From assembly GCA_012295275.1 (NCBI GenBank), contig CM022670.1:31289438-31353437 (forward strand): a DNA stretch of 64,000 nt, read 5' to 3'. Positions 54,601 to 60,199 of the stretch are shown piece by piece (within the stretch, counting starts at the first letter, position 1; each line of letters starts with the position of its first letter). Below the pieces are notes generated by a model, which searched no databases, had not been told where the DNA came from, and saw only the letters and a program-made list of their open reading frames with translations. This DNA is from Chrysomallon squamiferum (taxonomy: Eukaryota > Mollusca > Gastropoda > Neomphalida > Peltospiridae). The position numbers and the translations under genes are program-made.

Positions 54601-57600
54601 TTTTCTACATGTTTGTCACTATATTCTCTTTTTCATATATTTTTTCTGTTTTTTCTTTCATTTATAAAATAATATGTTTACAAATTGTAAAGACTTATCT
54701 TTACTGAATAATTAATTAAAAAGCTTATTTAAATTTATGATAATTTATATGATACAAAGAAATAATATTTTTATTGATAGATAAATCAGTAAACAAATAT
54801 GACATTCATTTAGATCCATGACTAGGAAATCTAAAATAAAAAAATATATCCATTTGTTTTATTTTGTTTTCAGAGAATCAATATTTTTAAAAATTACAAT
54901 TTTTTTTTTTTTTTTTTTTTTAAATTTTAAATTTAGTATTTTTAAACTGACAAATGACCTCAAAATTTCTATTGGATTTCTTTTGCTTTCAAGATATCAG
55001 TATTTATACTATTCTGAAAAAAAAATAAAATAAAATAGTGTGTTTATCTTGCTTATTTCTTAACTTCCTGGAAAGGGCATTAATGATTTCTATCAGATTC
55101 TCAACAAAAAAAGAAAGAAAGAAGGAAAGAAAAATGAAAACATATTTTTTGTCTACATTTTCAGTGACCTTCCAGACTGGTGTTTGTTTAGAGCTCTGTA
55201 CTGCCATTCCTCTCAACACCTGGCGAGTTCAGGTGGCAATTCTGCAAGCCATTCATAAGTTTGTGGACAGGTGAGAAAATCTGTCTTTTTATTACATAGA
55301 AAGACAAAATTGTTTTTTATATATATAGACCTGATGAATAGAAGACAGAGTTAGATTCAGCTTTTAGACAGTAAATTCAGGAGAACTGGATTAACATTGA
55401 TTCTTGACAATAAATAATCACAATTTTAATTATAGGGGAAAATGGGGACCGATGAGCCATTTTTAAGATATTTGGCCGTTTCACCCAAACCCTGATCACT
55501 GTTGACTGAAAAACTGTTGATGCTTATAGAGACAGTATTTCTTTCTATTACAATGTAGGGTTTGATAGGGTAAGGCACCAATGAGCCACCCTTTATTGTG
55601 CTATAGGCCATGATCTCAAACAGTGAAACTAACTAGAAACACAACACATAAAAAATATATATTTGAAGTCCTATCATAAATTTCTTCCGAGATGCACATA
55701 CTGTAATTAACTAAGGGGTAGATTACATTTTTAACACATTGACATCAACCTAGGGCATATTGTGCTGTTGACTCAGTCTCCATGGTTTCAATGTAGTTTC
55801 AAGATTCCTGAAGTAATGCTGAATCTTATTCAAGATTGAACCCATTAAAATTGCTACTGAACTGTATGATTCCCTTCTGCCATTTGGTAGACTGTACAAC
55901 AGGGTTAGCAAGAACACCCAAAATCAGATCTTCCTCAGTTGAACTTATTTCTTCCTGGACAGGCTCAGTAAATGCATATGCCTAGGAACCTGGATTCCAC
56001 AGTCCTCATTGTTATGTTTTGGTTGTGTGATACACCAAGGTAGTAAACAGTGTTCTTCATTAGCTCTGATGTGAAGAAAGAGACTTCTGTCTGTCTTCAT
56101 TTCTTTCTCTCTAAGCATTCTTTTTATATCAGATACAGCATTTTAGTCTATCCAATAGAAAAGTAAAACCAGTAATTATCTATTAAAGAACATTGATTTT
56201 ATTGCTATATATTCCTCTGAAATGCTGTGGGATTCAGTGGTCCACCATCCTATGGGACTTCATAGAAAATCACTCATTGGTCCCCAACAACACTTTCATT
56301 ATGTTAGGTGAAAGTACCAGAGAATCGCATAGGTAACTGACTAAAACTGTATTTAGAAATGAAAAATTACTAACAAAAAACATATGAAGTATGTAGTATA
56401 ACCTCAATATTAAATTGTAACCAAAACACAAAACAAATTTCCGTTGTGTTGATGGACTACTCCAAAGCTCTCTTAACAATATGGGTGAAGATTACATGTA
56501 AAGTAGTTGCATTGATAGTGGATACCTGTCACTACTGTTTTGCAGACAGAAGTTTATGGGGTGGCTCAAAGGTCCCCATGGCTCATCAGTCAACAGTTTC
56601 CCCTACAAATGTATTTGTCAGATGTTGTAATAGAGAATTTTTGCCATTTGAGGAAATAAATATCTATAGAAGTATCCATATGATTCAGTATTTGATTTGT
56701 ATTTTTTTAATAAATAATTTGGCATTTTTCATTAATATTAATTAATGTTATAATCTGTCATCACTGATGTCAACTTATAGATAACACTTTGAGAACTAGT
56801 TAGCTTTTATGTTCTGTGATTAGCCATTTATTGTTTCAAGAAATCAAAAAGCAAATTAAAATTATTTACCCAGTGATTCATGTTTCTTAATACAAAAGTT
56901 ATATCTTGTTATCTTCAGATTATGTGGTTTAGACAGTGATGTTGAGGAACATCAAGTTGCTGTGGAAACCATTTTCCAGACAGTTCTTAAAGCTGTGATA
57001 CCCTCATTAAGTGAGTTACTTGATCTTTAATTTATTTTGTTTCCTTATTTTCCATGTTTATAACGTAATATTTTGGTAAAATGTAAAAACATTTTATTTT
57101 TTTCTTTCTTTTGACTTTTTTAAAACAAGTTCTTTTACTTCTAATCAGTAAAAGTTTCCATCATTTTGTATCCATTCTCTAATATATATTTTTTTTTTTT
57201 TTTTAAGTATGCTTAATGTAGTAACCATTAATATTACAGAGGATTGCTGTTTTATTATTTAGATACCTTTTTATAAATTCAGGTAATATGAAATACACTG
57301 TGATACGTTCTGAAAGTTTAGCTGTGATTGAGGTGATCATCAAGAAGCTGACAGGTAAGAGTTAAATGTTATTATGTTTTTAATGAACATTGAGTTAGAA
57401 CCATATCTGTTTATGTAAATATTGTCAGAACCATATCTGTTTATGTAAATATTGTCAGAACCATATCTGTTTATGTACATATTGTCAGAACCATATCTGT
57501 TTATGTACATACTGTCAGAACCATATCTGTTTATGTAGATATTGTTAGAACCATATCTATTTATGTAGTTATTGTTAGAACCATATCTGTTTATGCAGAT

Positions 57601-58245
57601 ACTGTTAGAACCATATCTATTTATGTAAATATTGTTAGAATTATACCAGTTTATGTAGATATTGTCATCAAACAAATCAAGTTGATTCTTCATCTTGGAT
57701 AGAATCATTGTAGCTGGTTGGAAGAATGAAGAGAATGTAAATTAAAGGATTATTTGAAAATAAATATTTATTTAATTATATATATCACTGATTTTATTTT
57801 CTTGGAATTCAGATGTGTAAATTATAGTTTTCTTTGAGGAAGATTCTGGCTTGGTAGTTATTTTAAGCTGACATTCTACATAATATTTTGAACTTAAAAA
57901 TGCTTTGGTCTTAGCTTGTTAATCAAGTAACCAGTCTTTCCTTTAATTATTTAACCATTTATACCAAAACAATTTTTAAAGTTTTATTTTTAGAAAGTAA
58001 CTGAATTACAGTGTGCTAATATTTACCTAGAGAATTGTAGAAATATTTAACACATTACTTTTTATTTATTTTCTTTTTTCTTTTTTTCTTGATCTTCTTT
58101 TTCTACAGAAGCAAAACGACTTGAGACATTAAATCCTTCTAGAGAAAAGCTTGTGCAAGAATTGTCAACTCTTTCCCAAGATGGTGTTTGGGATGTGCGA
58201 GAGAAAGCCACAAAAATTCTCAGTATGGTATCTGTGACTTCTTGA
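25696..58245 (+). CDS. ECPAS: ECM29, proteasome adaptor and scaffold (49 coding exons)
   Basis: ECM29 is a HEAT-repeat protein that binds both the 20S core and the 19S regulatory particle. It scaffolds or inhibits 26S proteasomes and links them to membranes and quality control. I assigned exons by recalled similarity to vertebrate ECM29 along its whole length. Every junction is GT-AG, and the exon phases concatenate. Summed coding length is 5477 nt; adding the one base apparently missing in exon 17 gives 5478 nt, or 1825 residues plus stop, against about 1845 in human. Conserved blocks include LERVFLRIG-type at the N-terminus, [41 protein letters not shown] and [10 protein letters not shown] Pro/Ala-rich linker lies at about residues 190-215 and a Ser/Asp/Glu-rich linker at about 1652-1670. 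The intact splice architecture argues for a functional gene; exon 17 is the only break. Confidence 0.95.
26414..26544 (+). CDS. ECPAS: ECM29 exon 2
   Basis: Residues 12-55, starting at [17 protein letters not shown]. The acceptor follows a T/C-rich tract (CCTGCCAG) and the donor is AAG|GTAAAT. Confidence 0.92.
26965..27081 (+). CDS. ECPAS: ECM29 exon 3
   Basis: Residues 56-94, phase 0 at both ends; carries [16 protein letters not shown] and the QYQDP motif. Donor ACA|GTAAGA. Confidence 0.92.
27392..27510 (+). CDS. ECPAS: ECM29 exon 4
   Basis: Residues 95-134; contains [12 protein letters not shown]. Donor CAG|GTAATG, with a split Ser codon into exon 5. Confidence 0.92.
27855..28004 (+). CDS. 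ECPAS: ECM29 exon 5
   Basis: Residues 134-184; contains [20 protein letters not shown]. Donor CAG|GTTGAT. Confidence 0.9.
28672..28938 (+). CDS. ECPAS: ECM29 exon 6
   Basis: Residues 184-273. An Ala/Ser/Pro-rich low-complexity linker with PPPPGLS precedes the conserved [15 protein letters not shown] and ASSDTRH blocks. Donor CAG|GTAAAC. Confidence 0.92.
29600..29871. repeat. Diverged direct repeat in ECM29 intron 6
   Basis: Two roughly 90-bp copies (29600-29691 and 29775-29871) share the anchors TAGATTTTATGT and AATGATTATAT and are separated by about 85 bp. They are probably remnants of a duplicated repeat. Confidence 0.6.
30758..30799 (+). CDS. ECPAS: ECM29 exon 7
   Basis: Small 42-nt exon, residues 273-287, [14 protein letters not shown] with split codons at both ends. 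Donor AGG|GTAAGT. Confidence 0.92.
31151..31229 (+). CDS. ECPAS: ECM29 exon 8
   Basis: Residues 287-313; begins [12 protein letters not shown], matching vertebrate SLIDWN. Donor AAG|GTGAAT. Confidence 0.9.
31675..31788 (+). CDS. ECPAS: ECM29 exon 9
   Basis: Residues 314-351; contains [17 protein letters not shown]. Donor CAG|GTCTGT. Confidence 0.92.
32309..32394 (+). CDS. ECPAS: ECM29 exon 10
   Basis: Residues 352-380; [15 protein letters not shown] and QFVHHIC. Donor CAG|GTAAAT. Confidence 0.92.
32621..32699 (+). CDS. ECPAS: ECM29 exon 11
   Basis: Residues 380-406; ends LIKEAKE in phase 0. Donor GAG|GTACTT. Confidence 0.9.
33296..33328 (+). CDS. ECPAS: Candidate optional ECM29 microexon (GC-AG)
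   Basis: A 33-nt segment bounded by TTTCAG and a consensus GC-type donor CAG|GCAAGT lies in the 2.8-kb intron between exons 11 and 12. It is phase 0 at both ends and would insert the basic peptide [11 protein letters not shown] between EAKE and DPK. Vertebrate ECM29 has no insert at this place. It may be an alternative or lineage-specific exon, or a chance pair of splice motifs. Confidence 0.4.
35264..35291. repeat. Poly-T tract in ECM29 intron 11
   Basis: About 28 consecutive T residues. Other long T runs in this gene lie at 41295-41332, 43660-43681 and 46009-46044. Confidence 0.9.
35490..35606 (+). CDS. ECPAS: ECM29 exon 12
   Basis: Residues 407-445; [18 protein letters not shown]. Donor CAA|GTAAGT. 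A transposon starts 14 bases after the exon end. Confidence 0.92.
35621..36391. mobile_element. TA-flanked non-autonomous DNA transposon in ECM29 intron 12
   Basis: The ends are inverted repeats: the left end reads TACCGTATATACTTGTGTA, and the right end matches its reverse complement (CACAAGTATATACGGTA). TA at both ends fits a TA target duplication, as in Tc1/mariner/pogo. Sub-terminal copies of TCGACTTATACA occur near both ends (about 35685, 36292 and 36348). The interior is about 770 bp with no transposase frame. Confidence 0.8.
36678..36800 (+). CDS. ECPAS: ECM29 exon 13
   Basis: Residues 446-486; [16 protein letters not shown] matches vertebrate EEPETRLAIQEALSMM. Donor AAG|GTGAGA. Confidence 0.92.
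37170..37273 (+). CDS. ECPAS: ECM29 exon 14
   Basis: Residues 487-521; [19 protein letters not shown]. The donor TTT|GTATGT splits a Leu codon. Confidence 0.92.
38115..38244 (+). CDS. ECPAS: ECM29 exon 15
   Basis: Residues 521-564; [15 protein letters not shown], then a Lys/Glu-rich stretch. Donor AAG|GTATGT. Confidence 0.92.
38550..38630 (+). CDS. ECPAS: ECM29 exon 16
   Basis: Residues 565-591; [13 protein letters not shown] matches vertebrate TTVLPFNPAAF. Donor GAG|GTTTGT. Confidence 0.92.
39101..39292 (+). CDS. ECPAS: ECM29 exon 17, with apparent 1-base deletion
   Basis: The exon opens in frame ([17 protein letters not shown]), but this frame stops at TAA 39215-39217. From about 39163 the alternative frame reads [18 protein letters not shown] and later [13 protein letters not shown], matching vertebrate PVQIYIGLLQQLL, and joins exon 18 in phase. 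One extra A in the AAAA run at 39161-39164 restores a single frame; the later frame is closed by TAA at 39160-39162. This is either an assembly or allelic indel, or a real null that would truncate the protein near residue 629. Confidence 0.85.
39619..39710 (+). CDS. ECPAS: ECM29 exon 18
   Basis: Residues 656-686; [16 protein letters not shown], then DWIK. Donor AAG|GTAACA. An ATT microsatellite (about 39373-39406) lies in the preceding intron. Confidence 0.92.
40123..40257 (+). CDS. ECPAS: ECM29 exon 19
   Basis: Residues 687-731; [18 protein letters not shown], a HEAT-like helix pair. Donor ACG|GTATTG. Confidence 0.92.
40700..40835 (+). CDS. ECPAS: ECM29 exon 20
   Basis: Residues 732-777; [18 protein letters not shown]. 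The acceptor ATAAG is preceded by a T-rich tract; donor TTG|GTAAAC. Confidence 0.9.
41295..41332. repeat. Poly-T tract upstream of ECM29 exon 21
   Basis: 38 consecutive T residues, 50 bases before the exon 21 acceptor. Probably part of its polypyrimidine tract. Confidence 0.9.
41383..41570 (+). CDS. ECPAS: ECM29 exon 21
   Basis: Residues 777-839; [16 protein letters not shown] followed by an acidic NDSDED segment, then SSKETTK. Donor AAG|GTAAGG. Confidence 0.93.
41888..41989 (+). CDS. ECPAS: ECM29 exon 22
   Basis: Residues 840-873; [20 protein letters not shown]. Donor CAG|GTATGT. Confidence 0.93.
42205..42318 (+). CDS. ECPAS: ECM29 exon 23
   Basis: Residues 874-911; [19 protein letters not shown]. 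Donor GCT|GTGAGT. Confidence 0.93.
42627..42719 (+). CDS. ECPAS: ECM29 exon 24
   Basis: Residues 912-942; ends SHANPHLRQ, matching vertebrate SPNPHVRQ. Donor CAG|GTAATT. Confidence 0.93.
43226..43340 (+). CDS. ECPAS: ECM29 exon 25
   Basis: Residues 943-981; [17 protein letters not shown], ending LLSEND. Donor ATG|GTAAGT. Confidence 0.93.
43693..43807 (+). CDS. ECPAS: ECM29 exon 26
   Basis: Residues 981-1019; [13 protein letters not shown] and [10 protein letters not shown]. The acceptor TTCAAG is preceded by a poly-T run; donor AAG|GTTAGT. Confidence 0.93.
44143..44211 (+). CDS. ECPAS: ECM29 exon 27
   Basis: Residues 1019-1042; PQQQV then [13 protein letters not shown]. Donor AGG|GTAAAC. 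Confidence 0.93.
44551..44588. repeat. Imperfect hairpin in ECM29 intron 27
   Basis: TAAGAG and TGTTAGC on the left arm pair with GCTAACA and CTCTTA on the right, 13 base pairs with small bulges around an 8-base loop. It lies in a GC-richer patch that may be a decayed repeat. Confidence 0.6.
45751..45868 (+). CDS. ECPAS: ECM29 exon 28
   Basis: Residues 1042-1081; [14 protein letters not shown] and [12 protein letters not shown], nearly identical to vertebrates. Donor AGG|GTGAGT. Confidence 0.94.
46284..46454 (+). CDS. ECPAS: ECM29 exon 29
   Basis: Residues 1082-1138, among the most conserved parts: [19 protein letters not shown] and [13 protein letters not shown]. Donor ACA|GTGTGT. Confidence 0.94.
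46826..46905 (+). CDS. ECPAS: ECM29 exon 30
   Basis: Residues 1139-1165; [15 protein letters not shown]. The donor AAG|GTTAAT splits a Ser codon. Confidence 0.93.
47332..47437 (+). CDS. ECPAS: ECM29 exon 31
   Basis: Residues 1165-1200; [20 protein letters not shown]. Donor AAG|GTAATT. Confidence 0.94.
47776..47823 (+). CDS. ECPAS: ECM29 exon 32
   Basis: 48-nt exon, residues 1201-1216; [16 protein letters not shown]. Donor AGG|GTGAGA. Confidence 0.93.
48314..48435 (+). CDS. ECPAS: ECM29 exon 33
   Basis: Residues 1217-1257; [20 protein letters not shown]. Donor TGG|GTAAGT. Confidence 0.93.
48615..48648. repeat. (TG)n microsatellite in ECM29 intron 33
   Basis: TG run of 17 units directly before the coding-like fragment. 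Confidence 0.9.
48650..48891 (+). pseudogene. Frameshifted coding-like fragment in ECM29 intron 33
   Basis: A non-repetitive frame reads [17 protein letters not shown], then a Lys/Ser-rich stretch, then KEEEVDDIF before TAA at 48849-48851. The next frame continues directly as [14 protein letters not shown] to TAA at 48889-48891. A single base missing from the T run at 48844-48847 would join both parts. This resembles the 3' coding end of a small nuclear-type protein retro-inserted and then broken. The parent gene is not recognised. It could also be a chance open frame or a cryptic exon (CAG|GTAAGC at 48732). Confidence 0.4.
49200..49359 (+). CDS. ECPAS: ECM29 exon 34
   Basis: Residues 1257-1310; [15 protein letters not shown] and [11 protein letters not shown]. 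Donor AAG|GTTTAT. Confidence 0.94.
49790..49849 (+). CDS. ECPAS: ECM29 exon 35
   Basis: Residues 1311-1330; [20 protein letters not shown]. Donor AGA|GTAAGC. Confidence 0.94.
50169..50258 (+). CDS. ECPAS: ECM29 exon 36
   Basis: Residues 1331-1360; [20 protein letters not shown]. Donor AAA|GTAAGT. Confidence 0.94.
51212..51278 (+). CDS. ECPAS: ECM29 exon 37
   Basis: Residues 1361-1383; [18 protein letters not shown]. Donor CAG|GTAAGA. Confidence 0.94.
51594..51685 (+). CDS. ECPAS: ECM29 exon 38
   Basis: Residues 1383-1413; [20 protein letters not shown]. Donor AAG|GTATGT. Confidence 0.94.
51881..51947 (+). CDS. ECPAS: ECM29 exon 39
   Basis: Residues 1414-1436; [16 protein letters not shown]. 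Donor AAG|GTCAGT. Confidence 0.93.
52226..52357 (+). CDS. ECPAS: ECM29 exon 40
   Basis: Residues 1436-1480; [18 protein letters not shown] matches vertebrate EVLPLAFLGMHE. Donor CAG|GTAAAA. Confidence 0.93.
52544..52821 (+). CDS. ECPAS: ECM29 exon 41
   Basis: Largest exon, residues 1480-1572; [20 protein letters not shown] and [13 protein letters not shown]. The acceptor TTGAAG has a mediocre pyrimidine tract; donor AAA|GTGAGA. Confidence 0.94.
53185..53228 (+). CDS. ECPAS: ECM29 exon 42
   Basis: 44-nt exon, residues 1573-1587; [14 protein letters not shown]. The donor GCAA|GTAAGT splits a Lys codon. Confidence 0.92.
53496..53541 (+). CDS. ECPAS: ECM29 exon 43
   Basis: 46-nt exon, residues 1587-1602; [15 protein letters not shown]. 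Donor CAG|GTACGT. Confidence 0.92.
53883..54029 (+). CDS. ECPAS: ECM29 exon 44
   Basis: Residues 1603-1651; [20 protein letters not shown]. Donor AAG|GTAATT. Confidence 0.93.
54477..54594 (+). CDS. ECPAS: ECM29 exon 45
   Basis: Residues 1652-1691. The acidic linker [15 protein letters not shown] precedes [11 protein letters not shown], matching vertebrate FESLGKAWPR. Donor AGG|GTCAGT. Confidence 0.93.
55165..55270 (+). CDS. ECPAS: ECM29 exon 46
   Basis: Residues 1691-1726; [19 protein letters not shown]. Donor CAG|GTGAGA. Confidence 0.93.
55435..56603. mobile_element. Non-autonomous DNA transposon, 1.17 kb, in ECM29 intron 46
   Basis: The ends are inverted: TAGGGGAAAATG on the left, and CAGTTTCCCCTA on the right, which reverse-complements to TAGGGGAAACTG. 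Both ends are bordered by TA. Sub-terminal ATGAGCCA motifs recur at 55452 and 55581, and inverted at 56579, next to GGGGACC/GGTCCCC. This looks like a set of transposase binding sites. No transposase frame survives, and the superfamily is undetermined. Confidence 0.7.
56919..57010 (+). CDS. ECPAS: ECM29 exon 47
   Basis: Residues 1726-1757; [20 protein letters not shown]. Donor TAA|GTGAGT. Confidence 0.92.
57283..57354 (+). CDS. ECPAS: ECM29 exon 48
   Basis: Residues 1757-1781; [20 protein letters not shown] matches vertebrate SVRTEALSVIELLLKKL. Donor CAG|GTAAGA. Confidence 0.93.
57397..57666. repeat. Minisatellite, nine 30-bp units, in ECM29 intron 48
   Basis: Exactly 270 bp made of a 30-bp unit beginning AGAACCATATCTG, with a few substitutions per unit. 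It starts 42 bases after exon 48. Because 30 is a multiple of three, the minus strand is open as a ten-residue repeat ([10 protein letters not shown]) inside a 122-codon frame (57340-57708). That frame is probably a by-product of the repeat. Confidence 0.95.
58109..58245 (+). CDS. ECPAS: ECM29 exon 49 (terminal)
   Basis: Residues 1781-1825 and TGA at 58243-58245; [20 protein letters not shown] then REKATKIL. The end aligns with the vertebrate C-terminus (QEKAALLKKTLENL), so no further exon is expected. Confidence 0.93.
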
Positions 58246-58770
58246 TAAACTTATGTGTCCAAGTGTTGATAATGCTGGAACACTCACAAAGTGGAATTTG
58301 AGAAATGAGAAAAAATTTCCATTGATCTGTTTCAGACAGATAGTGTGATGTGATGTGACATTTATGATTTACATAGTTAATTAATTACAAATATTCAGTA
58401 GGCAGTTTCTGTTAAATTTGTTAATCTAGCATTTCCTTGTATAAGTAATTATTTTCTAAAAACTGAGATGATAGTGGACACTGCGACATGGTATGAAATA
58501 TTTGACTTGAGATTATTGCATGTTCTTGCAGTTTCTTTTTTCAAATCCCAGTGCATATTTTTTTTTTTTTAATAAAATAACGATATTGCCTGCTTTTTTG
58601 TTAAGGGGAGAGAGAAAGCAAATTAAAAAAAAGAAAGAAAGAAAACACTCCTCCAAAATAATTTGTTTGTAGAAATAATAAAAAATGGATTCTTAACAAT
58701 ATTTCATTAATGTTTAATTTTGTGATTTGTTTTTGTTAATAGTTGTTTTGTTATCATGATATATGTGGAT

Positions 58771-58776
58771 AATAAA
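58771..58776 (+). terminator. Probable ECM29 polyadenylation signal
   Basis: AATAAA about 530 bases after the stop, followed by a GT/T-rich stretch (TTGTTTGATTGTTGAG). An earlier AATAAA at 58571-58576 is an alternative. Confidence 0.6.
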
Positions 58777-58799
58777 GTTTACAAACATTGTTTGATTGT

Positions 58800-59204
58800 T
58801 GAGTTCTCTGTTTTAAAATTATAAATTTCCACCTAATAACACAGGTATTAAAAGATGTTCATTGTTGTGTTTTGGGGAAGGGTTTTGTTTGCATGTTTTT
58901 CACTTGTTTAAAATGTTTTAAAAATGAAATAGGAAACAAATGAAAATACAAATTTCTATGAATCCTCAACTACTTGTAATTAACAAGTAATTATTATTTG
59001 AATATATACCATTTGTAGCATTTAATGTATGATAATACAAAAATGTTTAATGCAACATTTTTTTTTTTTTTTTTTTTTTTTAAGTACTAGTTACTTTTGA
59101 TAGGAAATTTTTAATTTGCAGGTAAATGAAATTAACAAGTAGAAATAACAGAATTTTAACAGCTGGAAAAATGTATTTAAAAATAAAATATTTTTAGTTT
59201 AATT

Positions 59205-59271
<67 letters not shown>

Positions 59272-59775
59272 AATGTTTTGATTGCATATTTTAAACATAT
59301 TGACTGATGGTTAAAAAGTGGTAAATTATCTAGAAACACTTTAAAAGTTTTATTTCAAATTCTTAATCAAAATAAAAACAAAGTGAATATAGACCTAATA
59401 ATTAAGATCTAACTTGTGAATTAATATCTCTTGACAAATGTAACGTAAGCTTCTATCAGTTTTCTACGAAAATTAAAGACATTGTTTTTGCAGCTATTTG
59501 AAAAATGCAGTCAAATATATTTTATGTATTATCCTAAACTTGGTCATGGATAATTTATTTTATATTGACAAATTTTCTCCCAGATTATTTGTTTTAATTA
59601 TTCATATTTACTTTATTCCTTTATTACTTTAATATTTATTTATTTATTGTTGTTAATTTTAATAACACGAATTTCTGGATACGCTATTTACATAATATCT
59701 TACAATCAACAATAGCCGTGGAACATCACATTCTTCTTTTCTATTTTTTTTTTTTTTCTTCTTTTATTTTTATTT

Positions 59776-59807
<32 letters not shown>

Positions 59808-59900
59808 TAAAATGTTTTACTTATTTTAAAACGGTAATAATTATAAATGAATTCACTAATGAGCGAATCTATCATTTTAAGATATTTAATAACTTTACAC
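58800..59900. other. ECM29-DBF4 spacer
   Basis: AT-rich DNA with a poly-T run (59058-59083), a (CT)n microsatellite (59207-59269) and a TTC/T-rich stretch (59731-59808). No gene seen. Confidence 0.7.
59207..59269. repeat. (CT)n microsatellite
   Basis: Perfect CT run of about 31 units between ECM29 and DBF4. Confidence 0.95.
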
Positions 59901-59919
59901 CCCTACTATATATAGACTA

Positions 59920-60199
59920 TTCCAAATAAACCGCTGAGGTGATTTGACACACGATATGGAAGAATATCGGTCGCAGTCGATGAGTGCGGAAGCAACTAAT
60001 CTGATACGAATAGTTGTTATTTTTCTGTTTGCCTTTTTTAACCATACGAAAAGGTATTTTTTCACCATGAACGAAGTGTTTCGCTAACAATGAGTTCAAC
60101 AATGAGATACTGATGGCATCTGCTATTAACGGTCCCACGTGACGACATTAGAGTGGGAAATACGAAAATCATTGTTTGAAATTACATTGATTCATTGCA
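59920..60199 (+). promoter_or_regulatory. Probable DBF4 promoter and leader
   Basis: This stretch is richer in GC and CpG than its flanks and directly precedes the DBF4 start. It holds a CACGTG E-box (60136-60141) running into TGACG. Several short upstream ATG frames occur, for example ATG 60067 to TAA 60087 (MNEVFR). If transcription begins upstream of them they would be uORFs; if it begins near the E-box they are irrelevant. Confidence 0.45.

Noticed and set aside
57340-57708. Antisense repeat protein gene in ECM29 intron 48
   Set aside because: It is explained by a 30-bp tandem unit kept in frame, so it is not called as a CDS.
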